A DNA stretch of 27,211 bases, from assembly GCA_043746815.1 (NCBI GenBank), contig JAYTQG010000055.1, forward strand, positions 1 to 27,211. Direction: 5' to 3'. A program made the position numbers and the translations under genes. The notes beneath the pieces are model-generated. The model worked only from the letters and a program-made list of their open reading frames with translations. It made no database searches and had not been told where the DNA came from. Position 1 is the first letter of the stretch. Every line of letters begins with the position of its first letter. This document shows, piece after piece, positions 1 to 7,717 of this stretch. This DNA is from JAYTQG01 sp043746815 (GTDB taxonomy: Bacteria; Actinomycetota; Thermoleophilia; Miltoncostaeales; Miltoncostaeaceae).

Positions 1-766
1 CCTTCGCGCGGATCCGATCCGCCATCCGGGCGACGTAACGGCGGCGAAGGGGACCGGGGGCGTAGCGAAGTGCCTTCATGAAAAGCACCATTTGGGGCGG
101 GAAGGCGATCTCCGGGTCGTCCTTCTCGATCCCGTCGGCGATGTACCGCGCGGCGCGCTCGGGGGAGATCATAAAGGGCATGTTGAAGTCGTTCTGATCG
201 GTGAGATCGGTCTTCACGAACCCCGGGGCGACGACCGTGATCGACACGCCGCTGCCAACCAGATCGGCGCGCAGGGAGTCGGCCATGGACATGAGATACG
301 CCTTCGTCGATCCATAGGCAGAGGCACGGGGCAGTGCCGCGTAGCCGGTGACGCTCGCGACGATGACGATGTTCCCGGCGCCTCGCGCGCGCATGCCCGG
401 CAGGACCGCTTCGATGCCGTGGACGGTGCCCATGATGTTCGTGTCCAGGTGGACCTGGAACAGCTCGGCCGAGAACGTGTCGGGGGTGACCTGACGGTAG
501 GTCCCGGCGTTCAGGATGGCGATGTCCACGCCACCCCAGTCGGCGTCGATTTCCTTGCCGATCGCGAGGATGCGGTCGCGGTCAGCGACATCACCGACGA
601 GGGTCAACGTTCCCGGATGGCGCCCGGCGAAGGCCTGCATCGGCTCCTCACGCCTGGCCGTCAGCGCAAGGCGTGCCCCGCGGCGGGCCAGTTCTTCGGC
701 CAGCGCCGCACCGATGCCACTGGAGGCCCCCGTCAACCAGACTCGCGATCCGCTGAGGTTGCTCAT
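1..766 (-). CDS. Short-chain dehydrogenase/reductase, partial (C-terminus beyond left edge)
   Basis: Read on the minus strand from the ATG at 766, the frame stays open to the window edge (about 255 codons), so the C-terminus is missing. The N-terminus has the Rossmann cofactor motif TGASSGIG near residues 15-22. An NAG motif follows in mid-domain. The catalytic Ser-Tyr-Lys set is visible in VASVTGYAALPRASAYGSTK, so this is a classical NAD(P)-dependent SDR oxidoreductase. Its ATG overlaps the TGA of the upstream DUF1365-CFA gene (ATGA, 763-766), which implies translational coupling. The context suggests oxidation or reduction of a modified fatty acyl group, but the substrate cannot be read from sequence. 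The family call is firm and the role is inferred. Confidence 0.9.
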   Translation of the reverse strand, partial: MSNLSGSRVWLTGASSGIGAALAEELARRGARLALTARREEPMQAFAGRHPGTLTLVGDVADRDRILAIGKEIDADWGGVDIAILNAGTYRQVTPDTFSAELFQVHLDTNIMGTVHGIEAVLPGMRARGAGNIVIVASVTGYAALPRASAYGSTKAYLMSMADSLRADLVGSGVSITVVAPGFVKTDLTDQNDFNMPFMISPERAARYIADGIEKDDPEIAFPPQMVLFMKALRYAPGPLRRRYVARMADRIRAK

Positions 767-2817
767 ACCGGCAACCGCTGGTTCATGGGGCGTGACAGGA
801 CGACCTGATAGTCCTGAATCGCGCGGGTGGCAAAGGCCGCCTCGCAGAAGGCCAAATAGAACTCCCATGTCCGGATGAAGACGTCGTCAAACCCCAGTGC
901 GAGCACTGCGGGACGGTTTTCCAGAAAGCGCATTCGCCAGCGGCGAAGGGTTTCGGCGTAGTGGACACCGATGTTCTCGACGTCCTGAACGATCAACGAG
1001 CTTGACTTCGTCATCGCCCGTGAAAGTGCCTCCAGCGAGGGGATCACGGCGCCGGGGAAGATGTGTTCACGAATCCAATCCTTGCCGCGCCGGTAGCGCT
1101 CGTACTTCTGATCGGGCACGGCGATGGTCTGAATCGCCGCCCAGCCATCGGGCGCCAGCAGACGGTCACAGGTCGCGAAGAAGCGACCAAACTCGCGGTC
1201 ACCGATGGCCTCGAACATCTCAATGGAGGCGATCTTGGAGAACTGGCCGCCGAGGGTCCGGTAGTCCTGCAAGAGGATGGTCACCCGGTCGGCGAGGCCA
1301 GCCGCGCGGATGCGTTCGGTCGCAAAGGCGTGCTGTTCCTCGCTGAGGGTGACGCCGGTGACGCGGGCGCCCCACTCCGCGGCCGCGTGTTCCGCGAAGC
1401 CGCCCCAACCACAGCCAATCTCCAGAACGTGGTCGTCGGCCGTGAGGGCGAGCTTTTCACACATTCGCCGCAGCTTGTTGGTCTGCGCCTCCTCCAACGT
1501 CTCATCCGGGCGCTCGAAAATTGCGCAGGAGTAACTCCACGTGTCGTCGAGGAAGAGGCGGTACAGATCGTTCCCGAGATCGTAGTGGTACTGAATCTGC
1601 TCCTTCGCACGGCCGAGGCCGTTTTCGCGTGCGATGTGCGGGCGCAGTGCCAAGAGGCGTGTGATCTCGGAGAAACCGCGCCGCTGGCGGACTCCCTCCA
1701 GGCTCCGCGCCAAAATCGCGATCGCAAGCGGCAGGTCATCCGCGTACCAGTCGCCCGCTTGGTAGCCCTCACCGATGCCGAGGCGTCCACGGGTCGCGAC
1801 CCGGTGAAAGGCGTCACGACTGGTGATTGTCAGCGTTGCCTCTGGGCCCTCCGTTCCCAGGCGGTGAATCCGGCCTGAGGGCATCCGCAGCCGAATTCGC
1901 CCGCCGACCGGGGGGTCCAGGAGCGCTACGAACAGTCGCTCAAGGCCATGTCCGACGGGCGTGCGACGCGGCGTCGGGAGCGGGCGAAGACGCCGTCCGT
2001 GAGGCGGGCTCGATTCGTCGGTCGGGGGCTCCAGGGTGGCAGCAGTGGTCATGAGCGTTCCTTGCTCCGGGTCAAATGGCGGCTTGTAGTGAAACGGTAG
2101 TCCCTTGCGCCAGAGGCGAACGGCCTCCAGATGGATGCGACCGGCGACCCGCCACGACATCAGCGGGTATCGGATCAGCATCCAGGCGACGGTGGTGTTG
2201 CTGATCGTATGGCGGCGGCCCGTCTGGGTAGCGCGAAAGACGCGCTCATCTCCCTCATAGACGTCCACCCGAATTGCGATCCGCTCGCCCGGCTCGGAGA
2301 AGGCGAACTCATAGCGTTGATCCATGCCAAAAAAAGGCGAGACGTGCAGGCGTTTTGCCTGACGGAAGGCAAGTCGCCGGTCGCCGTTATTGCCCTGCGG
2401 ATCCAGCAGATAGCAGTACCGCTCGCCGAACGTGTTCGCGACCTCGGCGACGATGCAGGCAAGGCGATCGTCCGGCCAGTAGCAATAGAAGACCGTGATC
2501 GGGTTGAAGACGAAGCCGAATTGCCGGATGTGTCCGACCATCACGATCCGCCCCTCGGTGAGGTCGATGCTCTGCTCGTTCAGCCAGTCCAGGAGGTTCT
2601 GCTTGATGGTGCGGGTGGGGTCGCCGATGTGATCCTTCGCCCGTAGCGACAGGACGTTGCGCTTCTCGGATGAGAAGCCAATGAGGCGCTCCTCGAGGGC
2701 GGTGACCTCGTCCAGATCGATCGCCCAGAACATCACACGCGACCGGAAGACGTGATCCACCGGATGACGCCGTCCGTGCATCACGGTGCCGGTGTAGATC
2801 GCAGAGCGAAACGTCAT
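763..2817 (-). CDS. DUF1365 - cyclopropane-fatty-acyl-phospholipid synthase fusion
   Basis: This 684-residue protein joins two families that are usually separate. Residues about 1-245 are DUF1365 (MHGRRHPVDHVF start, FGFVFNPITVFYCY core). Residues about 285-684 are a SAM-dependent cyclopropane/methyl fatty-acid synthase. The SAM motif VLEIGCGWGGF is at 464-474. Residues matching the E. coli Cfa active site are Cys431 (in YSCAIF), Glu536 (in MFEAIG) and Tyr620 (in HYAETLRRW). The family transfers a methylene or methyl group to the double bond of an acyl chain in a membrane phospholipid. The gene overlaps both neighbours by four bases (FAD protein upstream, SDR downstream), so the three form one operon. 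An internal ATG at codon 256 (2050-2052), preceded by AAGGA, lies at the domain junction and might also yield a free synthase. The exact lipid product is unknown. Confidence 0.9.
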   Translation of the reverse strand: MTFRSAIYTGTVMHGRRHPVDHVFRSRVMFWAIDLDEVTALEERLIGFSSEKRNVLSLRAKDHIGDPTRTIKQNLLDWLNEQSIDLTEGRIVMVGHIRQFGFVFNPITVFYCYWPDDRLACIVAEVANTFGERYCYLLDPQGNNGDRRLAFRQAKRLHVSPFFGMDQRYEFAFSEPGERIAIRVDVYEGDERVFRATQTGRRHTISNTTVAWMLIRYPLMSWRVAGRIHLEAVRLWRKGLPFHYKPPFDPEQGTLMTTAATLEPPTDESSPPHGRRLRPLPTPRRTPVGHGLERLFVALLDPPVGGRIRLRMPSGRIHRLGTEGPEATLTITSRDAFHRVATRGRLGIGEGYQAGDWYADDLPLAIAILARSLEGVRQRRGFSEITRLLALRPHIARENGLGRAKEQIQYHYDLGNDLYRLFLDDTWSYSCAIFERPDETLEEAQTNKLRRMCEKLALTADDHVLEIGCGWGGFAEHAAAEWGARVTGVTLSEEQHAFATERIRAAGLADRVTILLQDYRTLGGQFSKIASIEMFEAIGDREFGRFFATCDRLLAPDGWAAIQTIAVPDQKYERYRRGKDWIREHIFPGAVIPSLEALSRAMTKSSSLIVQDVENIGVHYAETLRRWRMRFLENRPAVLALGFDDVFIRTWEFYLAFCEAAFATRAIQDYQVVLSRPMNQRLPV

Positions 2818-4046
2818 TGAAGCGCCAAGATTCCATTCGCCGCGGTCAGGCCAGAGGTCAGTCCGGCCTCATGGAAGCCATTCCCGTGATACGCGCCGCA
2901 AAACCAGGTCCGTCCGACGGAGATTTCCGCGAGGCGGTGTTGCGCCCGCAAGCTGTCAAAGGTGTACTGCGGGTGACGCACGCGGGCGGTGTGAATGATC
3001 CGCTCGGGGTTGATCTCGGCTGAACGGTTGAGGGTAACGCAGTAGTGCTCCGGCTCGTCGAGGCGCAGGAGTCGGTTGAGGTAGTAGGTGACGCTCGGTT
3101 CTCGGTCGGTGGCCGTGGTGAGCTGACAGTTCCAGGCGCCGCGAACGGCTTGCCGACGTGGGAGAAGGCGCTCGTCAGTGTGAAGGACCACGTCGTTTCC
3201 GGTGTAGCGAAACTGCCCCAGGATGTCGCGTTCGCGCGCGGTTGCATCGCCCAGCATCCCAAGGGCCTGATCGGCATGGGTCGCGATCACGACGGCGTCA
3301 AAACGGTGGGTCGCACCAGAGCGCTCGCGAATGTCAACGCCGCCCACATCCCGGCGGATCTCCGAGATCTCGCGGCCCAGCGACAGTCGATCCTGCAGGG
3401 GAGCAAGGAGTCGATCAACGTAGGTCGTGGACCCACCCACGATCGTGCGCCAATGCTGCCGGCCGATCGACAAGAGGCCGTGGTTGTCGAGGAAACGCAG
3501 CGCGTAGGAGGCAGGGAAGTCGAGTGCTCGCCCGAGTGGCGTCGACCACAGGGCAGCGGTCAACGGGACCAGGAAGAGGTCGCGAAAATGGGCGGTGTAC
3601 CCATGGACCCGAGTGAAATCCGCAAGGGTCTGCCCGTCGAGTGGTTCACGTAAGGCGACCCGTGCATGGCGCAGAAAACGAAGGATCTCGATCACCAGGG
3701 CGCGTGTTGCACGGCGCAGGAAAAGGCCCGGCTGCAGGGGCAGGCGGGAGGCGCAGTACTCGAAGTCGCGTGCGGCGTCGCTGACCGCAAATGACATCTG
3801 CGTGTCGCGTGTTTGAACGCCTAAATCACGAAGCAGCGTAACCAGATTGGGGTAGTTGCGGTCGTTATGGACGATGAATCCGATGTCCAAGGCGACGGGG
3901 GAGCCACCCGACCCTGGAGCCATGATTGTGCAGGCGTGCCCACCCGGCCGCTCCGCTCGCTCGAACAGTTGAATCTCATGGGTCCGAGACAAGAGATACG
4001 CTGCTCCGAGGCCTGAGACGCCGGTTCCGATGATTGCGACCCTCAC
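2814..4046 (-). CDS. FAD-dependent amine-oxidase-like oxidoreductase (COG2907 type)
   Basis: The 410-residue flavoprotein begins with GTG at 4046. The N-terminal dinucleotide-binding motif is IIGTGVSGLGAAYLL, followed by FERAERPGGHA, the usual start of the NAD/FAD-binding amine-oxidase-like family. No signal peptide or membrane segment is evident. Its ATGA overlap with the DUF1365-CFA gene makes it the first gene of the minus-strand operon. In many bacteria proteins of this family sit beside DUF1365 and cyclopropane-synthase genes. In Rhodobacter, as I recall, such genes are required for furan fatty-acid synthesis, with the flavoprotein acting as a desaturase of the methylated acyl chain. A comparable role here is inferred from gene order only. 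Confidence 0.88.
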   Translation of the reverse strand: MRVAIIGTGVSGLGAAYLLSRTHEIQLFERAERPGGHACTIMAPGSGGSPVALDIGFIVHNDRNYPNLVTLLRDLGVQTRDTQMSFAVSDAARDFEYCASRLPLQPGLFLRRATRALVIEILRFLRHARVALREPLDGQTLADFTRVHGYTAHFRDLFLVPLTAALWSTPLGRALDFPASYALRFLDNHGLLSIGRQHWRTIVGGSTTYVDRLLAPLQDRLSLGREISEIRRDVGGVDIRERSGATHRFDAVVIATHADQALGMLGDATARERDILGQFRYTGNDVVLHTDERLLPRRQAVRGAWNCQLTTATDREPSVTYYLNRLLRLDEPEHYCVTLNRSAEINPERIIHTARVRHPQYTFDSLRAQHRLAEISVGRTWFCGAYHGNGFHEAGLTSGLTAANGILALQ

Positions 4047-4105
4047 GCGCGGCCGAATCCTGCGCTACTGTTAGGGGCGCCGAACACCTTCACAGAGAGG
4101 CATCC
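4047..4105. promoter_or_regulatory. Divergent promoter region between lipid operon and desaturase
   Basis: Only 59 bases separate the GTG of the minus-strand flavoprotein gene from the ATG of the desaturase, so both promoters must lie here or overlap the coding ends. TACTGT (4066-4071) is a possible plus-strand -10 box. TAACAG on the minus strand (4068-4073) is a possible -10 box in the other direction. No convincing -35 boxes were found. AGAGAGG (4094-4100) is the ribosome-binding site of the desaturase. The overlapping boxes would make the two transcripts compete or be co-controlled. Confidence 0.4.
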
Positions 4106-5089
4106 ATGGAGCAGGTACTTGACCGTCCGAAGGAACACACCGCCCCAGTCGGGACGGGAACCGTGCGCGAGCGCACGTCCCTCGGCAGTCAGATCGTGAC
4201 ATTGATCGCGGTGGTTGTCCCGGCAATCGGGCTGCTCTCCGCGATGGGGCTGCTGTGGGGTGTTGCCTTCAACTGGGTAGATCTCGCGACCTTCGTGGTC
4301 TTTTACGTGCTGACCGGCCTTGGCATCACGGTTGGCTTCCACCGACTCTTCTCGCACAAGAGCTTCAAGTGTAAGCCCTGGGTGCGCGCGTACTGGGCCA
4401 TCATCGGCTCGATGGCGATGCAGGGTCCGATTACCCAGTGGGTGACCGATCATCGCAAGCACCACGCGCTTTCGGACCGCGAAGGCGACCCGCACTCCCC
4501 GCACGTGCACGGCCACGGTTTCATCCAGCGTATCCACGGTTTTGCGCACTCGCACTTCCTTTGGATGTTCACCACGAAGGGCATGGAGCGCGGACGCAAG
4601 TACGGTCGCGACATGTACGACGACCCGATGATCCGCATGGTCGACCGGCTGTACATGGTGTGGGTGCTGCTGACACTCGGGATTCCGTTCCTGATCGGAT
4701 ATCTGGCCGGTGGCTTCTCCGTCGCGAAGGGCGCGGAGTGCCTGGTCTGGGGCGCGCTCGTTCGGATCTTCGCCTACGACCACGCCACCTGGTCGGTCAA
4801 CTCGATCTGCCACACGATTGGCAAGCGGCCCTACCACACACGTGACCAAAGCCGGAACAACTGGTTTGTTGCGGCACTCGTCTTCGGCGAGGGATGGCAC
4901 AACAACCACCACGCCTTCCCGGGGTCTGCCGTCCACGGCTTGGAGAAGCGTCAGATCGACATCAGTGCCATGACCATCAACGCGATGAAGCGTCTCGGTC
5001 TCGCCTGGGACGTCAAGAGCCCAAGTCCGGCGCTCCGGCAGCGGATGTTGGATGCCAAGACGCATCAGGAAGAGCTCGTCGCCAGCTGA
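4106..5089 (+). CDS. Acyl-CoA / acyl-lipid fatty acid desaturase
   Basis: This 327-residue integral-membrane desaturase introduces a double bond into an acyl chain using a di-iron centre and oxygen. The three histidine boxes are present: HRLFSH (79-84), HRKHH (116-120) and HNNHH (265-269). Hydrophobic pairs precede box one (about 30-50 and 60-77) and lie at about 183-205. The ATG at 4106 is chosen because AGAGAGG lies five bases upstream. A longer frame back to 4034 would overlap the divergent gene and adds an unconserved-looking stretch. Divergence from the DUF1365-CFA operon suggests that it supplies the unsaturated acyl chains that the synthase modifies. Its last 25 bases overlap the convergent hydrolase gene. 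The family is certain. The delta position is not, though the pattern fits delta-9 enzymes. Confidence 0.93.
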   Translation: MEQVLDRPKEHTAPVGTGTVRERTSLGSQIVTLIAVVVPAIGLLSAMGLLWGVAFNWVDLATFVVFYVLTGLGITVGFHRLFSHKSFKCKPWVRAYWAIIGSMAMQGPITQWVTDHRKHHALSDREGDPHSPHVHGHGFIQRIHGFAHSHFLWMFTTKGMERGRKYGRDMYDDPMIRMVDRLYMVWVLLTLGIPFLIGYLAGGFSVAKGAECLVWGALVRIFAYDHATWSVNSICHTIGKRPYHTRDQSRNNWFVAALVFGEGWHNNHHAFPGSAVHGLEKRQIDISAMTINAMKRLGLAWDVKSPSPALRQRMLDAKTHQEELVAS

Positions 5090-5763
5090 TCGAGCACAAG
5101 CTCGCGCCAGCGGGCGGCCCTGGGGAGGCGGACAATTCCGCCCCAGGGTGCCTTCAGAACGATGCCGTGCACCCCGCCGTGGACACGTGTGTATGAGGTC
5201 GCGGCACCAAGCGCGGCCAAGCGGGGGAGCGCAGCGCGCGACGCGCGGGGGTTGGTGCCGGGCAAGAATGGCAGCCCATCGAGTGTTCCGTGGATCACGG
5301 CAATTCTTCGATCCCGAAGCTGCGGCGGATCAACCTTCGCGGGGAGCCACGGAGCAAGCGCGACCAACGTGGTGACACCCGGCTCGTCTGCCGCGGCGAG
5401 GCCAGCAGTCCCGCCACCGGAGAACCCGACAAGTGTGATCCGCTCGGCACCATTCGCCACCAGCCAATCGACGGCGGCACGGGTGTCGGCCTCCAGAAGA
5501 TCCAGCCGCTTCCAGGACTTCACGAAGTAGCGCAGCTCCGCGACGGTGCGATCGGGAAACCGCTCCCTGGCGGCATCGGCCAGCCAGCGGATGGACGTTC
5601 CCCAGGTTCCGGGCATCTCAGCGCGGCTGGTGCCACCGAGCAGCAGCACAGCGTCCCGACCAGATGGCCCACCGATGCGAATGTCCGCTCCCGTTGAGAG
5701 GCGTTCCAGGTGCAGTGACACGACGGCGACGGTAGCGAACCCCTCACCCCTGAGCAACGGCAC
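5065..5763 (-). CDS. Alpha/beta hydrolase, small
   Basis: The protein of about 232 residues is a compact alpha/beta hydrolase. The nucleophile elbow GFSGGG (113-118) holds Ser115. The acidic residue is probably Asp162 in HGTLDG, and the histidine is probably His195 or His199 near the C-terminus (VHGGVHG). No lid domain or signal peptide is visible. The substrate is unknown. The start is ambiguous. GTG at 5763 has AGGAGG (5765-5770 on the minus strand) only one base away. The TTG two codons in (5757) is seven bases from that Shine-Dalgarno sequence and is better spaced. A GTG at 5721 is a third option. The 3' end overlaps the convergent desaturase by 25 bases, and the 5' end lies 26 bases from the divergent dnaJ. 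Confidence 0.8.
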   Translation of the reverse strand: MPLLRGEGFATVAVVSLHLERLSTGADIRIGGPSGRDAVLLLGGTSRAEMPGTWGTSIRWLADAARERFPDRTVAELRYFVKSWKRLDLLEADTRAAVDWLVANGAERITLVGFSGGGTAGLAAADEPGVTTLVALAPWLPAKVDPPQLRDRRIAVIHGTLDGLPFLPGTNPRASRAALPRLAALGAATSYTRVHGGVHGIVLKAPWGGIVRLPRAARWRELVLDQLATSSS

Positions 5764-5789
5764 CCCTCCTGCTAGCCTTCCCAGAGTTC

Positions 5790-6887
5790 ATGGGCACGGA
5801 AAAGCGCGACTACTACGACGTTCTCGGGGTCTCCCGGCAGGCCTCCGCCAGCGAACTCAAGAGCGCGTTTCGGAAGCTCGCCCGGGAGGTCCACCCGGAT
5901 GTGAACTCCGCGCCGGATGCGGAGCACAAGTTCAAGGAACTTGGCGAGGCCTACGAGGTTCTCTCGGATGACAACAAGCGGGCGCGCTACGACCGGTACG
6001 GGCACGAAGCTGGTCGTTCTGGCGGCGGAGCCGGTTTCGGCTCGTTTGAGGACATCTTCAGTGCCGTCTTCGGTGGCGACATGTTCGGCCGCGGCGGCGG
6101 CGGACCGACCCCCGGCGATGATCTCCTGACTCGGATCTCGATCAGCTTTGTGGACTCCGCCGTCGGCATCGATCGTACGGTTCAGGTCCGCACCCGCACC
6201 CACTGCGACGAGTGCGACGGCCGGGGCTATCCGGAAGGGGCCCGCAAGGATCGGTGCAAGGACTGCGAGGGGCAAGGCGAGGTGCGTCGCGTCATTAACA
6301 GCCCTTTCGGTCGGATCATGCAGGCGGAGCCGTGTCGGCGCTGCGGTGGGCACGGGCAGGTCGTCTTGGACAGCTGCCCAGGGTGCAAGGGGCGCGGCAC
6401 GGTGAACGGCAAGACGCAGGTGGAGGTCGCTATCCCCGCTGGGATCGCCGCCGGGCAGCGGATTCGGATCACGGGTCATGGTCACGCTGGCGCGGCTGGT
6501 GCCCCGCGGGGCGACCTGTACGTGGAGGTTGACGTCACCCAAGATGAGCGGTTTATCCGCGACGGGCTGGACATTCTCGCGCCGCTTGAGGTGTCCTTCG
6601 CCGATGCCATGATCGGGGCCCGCTTGGCCGTCGCGACCGTTGCCGGGGACGACGAAATTCGGCTCGATGCGGGCGTCCAACCGGGTGACCAAGTTCGACT
6701 GCGTGGAAAGGGCTTCCCGTCGCTCGATGGACGTAGCGTCGGCGACCAGATCGTCGTCGTCCAAATCACTGTTCCTGCCGTGACCGATGACGAGGGACGG
6801 CGACTGGTGGGCGACCTCGCCACTCATGTCGCTGCGCGGCCCAACCGGGACGGCCTGTTTGGCAAGATCAAGGGCGCGTTCCGGTAG
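5790..6887 (+). CDS. dnaJ: Chaperone protein DnaJ
   Basis: The 365-residue type I Hsp40 co-chaperone stimulates DnaK ATPase activity and delivers unfolded clients. The J domain is at residues about 7-70 with the HPD tripeptide at 35-37. A Gly/Phe-rich linker covers about 76-110. Four CxxCxGxG zinc-finger motifs are at 139-146, 156-163, 182-189 and 196-203. The client-binding C-terminal domains follow. The length is typical. It heads the run dnaJ-prmA-rsmE, as in many Gram-positive bacteria, but hrcA, grpE and dnaK are not adjacent. A divergent hydrolase occupies the usual hrcA position. No clear Shine-Dalgarno precedes the ATG. TAGCCT (5773-5778) could be a -10 box for a very short leader. 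I saw no CIRCE operator. Confidence 0.97.
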   Translation: MGTEKRDYYDVLGVSRQASASELKSAFRKLAREVHPDVNSAPDAEHKFKELGEAYEVLSDDNKRARYDRYGHEAGRSGGGAGFGSFEDIFSAVFGGDMFGRGGGGPTPGDDLLTRISISFVDSAVGIDRTVQVRTRTHCDECDGRGYPEGARKDRCKDCEGQGEVRRVINSPFGRIMQAEPCRRCGGHGQVVLDSCPGCKGRGTVNGKTQVEVAIPAGIAAGQRIRITGHGHAGAAGAPRGDLYVEVDVTQDERFIRDGLDILAPLEVSFADAMIGARLAVATVAGDDEIRLDAGVQPGDQVRLRGKGFPSLDGRSVGDQIVVVQITVPAVTDDEGRRLVGDLATHVAARPNRDGLFGKIKGAFR

Positions 6888-7717
6888 CTGAGGCCTCGCC
6901 GCTCGAACGGCTCACCCTTGAGGTCGCCGAGGCCGACGCGGAGCGCGCCGTCGCCGAGATCTGGTCCGGGGCGGGCCTTGGCTGTCGTGAGGGTGACCCC
7001 GAGTCCGGTCGGGTGGTGCTTGACGTCTGGGTGAACGCTGGAGAGACAGGTCAGGCGGAGGCGCTGGTCGCGATCCTCACCGAGATTGGAGTCGCCGCAA
7101 GCGTCGCTCAGGAGCGCGAAACGGTGGATTGGGAAGCCGCCCTTCGCTTCCACCACCAGCCGGTCACCATCGGCAACCGCCTCCGCCTGCGTCCACCCTG
7201 GGCGGAGGCCGTTCCGGGCCTCGTCGACATTGTCATTGATCCTGGGATGGCCTTCGGCACCGGTCAGCATGCAACCACCAAGGGATGCCTTGAGCTCCTC
7301 GTTCGTATCCCATCCGGTGGGTCGCTGCTGGACGCGGGCTGCGGCTCTGGGGTACTGGCGATCGCTGGGTGCCGTCTCGGTTTCTCACCAGTCAGCGCGA
7401 TTGACTTCGACCCGCTGGCGACCGAGGCCACGGAAGCGAATGCAGAGGTCAACGGCGTGCGCGTGGATGTCGCGGCGGGCGACCTCACCACCATGGTGGT
7501 GCCAGCGGCGCAGACCGTGGTCGCGAACCTGACCGCGACGCTGCTTGCCGCCTTCGCACCGGTCCTGGCCAGCCAAGTGCCGGAGCGTCTGATCGTGTCG
7601 GGAATCAATGACCACGAGGTCGAAGCCACGACCGCCGTATTCGGCGCACTCGGTCTCGGCCTGACCGATCGAGTCGGCGCCGACGGGTGGGCGGCGCTGC
7701 TCTTGGAACGCGAGTGA
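6884..7717 (+). CDS. prmA: Ribosomal protein L11 methyltransferase (start codon unclear)
   Basis: PrmA trimethylates ribosomal protein L11 using SAM. The conserved core IDPGMAFGTGQHATT, the SAM motif LLDAGCGSGVLAIAG and the VVANLTA motif near the active site are all present. Family-like coding sequence (LTLEVAEADAERAVAEIW) begins right at the end of dnaJ, giving about 277 residues, close to the usual size. However, this frame has no ATG, GTG or TTG from the TGA at 6788-6790 until GTG at 7013, which would remove about 43 residues of the N-terminal substrate-recognition domain. The true start could be a non-standard codon, a -1 frameshift from dnaJ (the frames differ by one), or hidden by a sequence error. 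The identity is firm. The 5' boundary is not. Confidence 0.88.
   Translation, partial: VAEASPLERLTLEVAEADAERAVAEIWSGAGLGCREGDPESGRVVLDVWVNAGETGQAEALVAILTEIGVAASVAQERETVDWEAALRFHHQPVTIGNRLRLRPPWAEAVPGLVDIVIDPGMAFGTGQHATTKGCLELLVRIPSGGSLLDAGCGSGVLAIAGCRLGFSPVSAIDFDPLATEATEANAEVNGVRVDVAAGDLTTMVVPAAQTVVANLTATLLAAFAPVLASQVPERLIVSGINDHEVEATTAVFGALGLGLTDRVGADGWAALLLERE

Noticed and set aside
92..808. A plus-strand open frame of 238 codons over the left end
   Set aside because: It is antisense to a clear SDR gene with cofactor and Ser-Tyr-Lys motifs on the minus strand. It has no recognisable domain.
5771..5789. CIRCE-type HrcA operator before dnaJ
   Set aside because: No 9-9-9 inverted repeat of the CIRCE consensus is present in the short gap.
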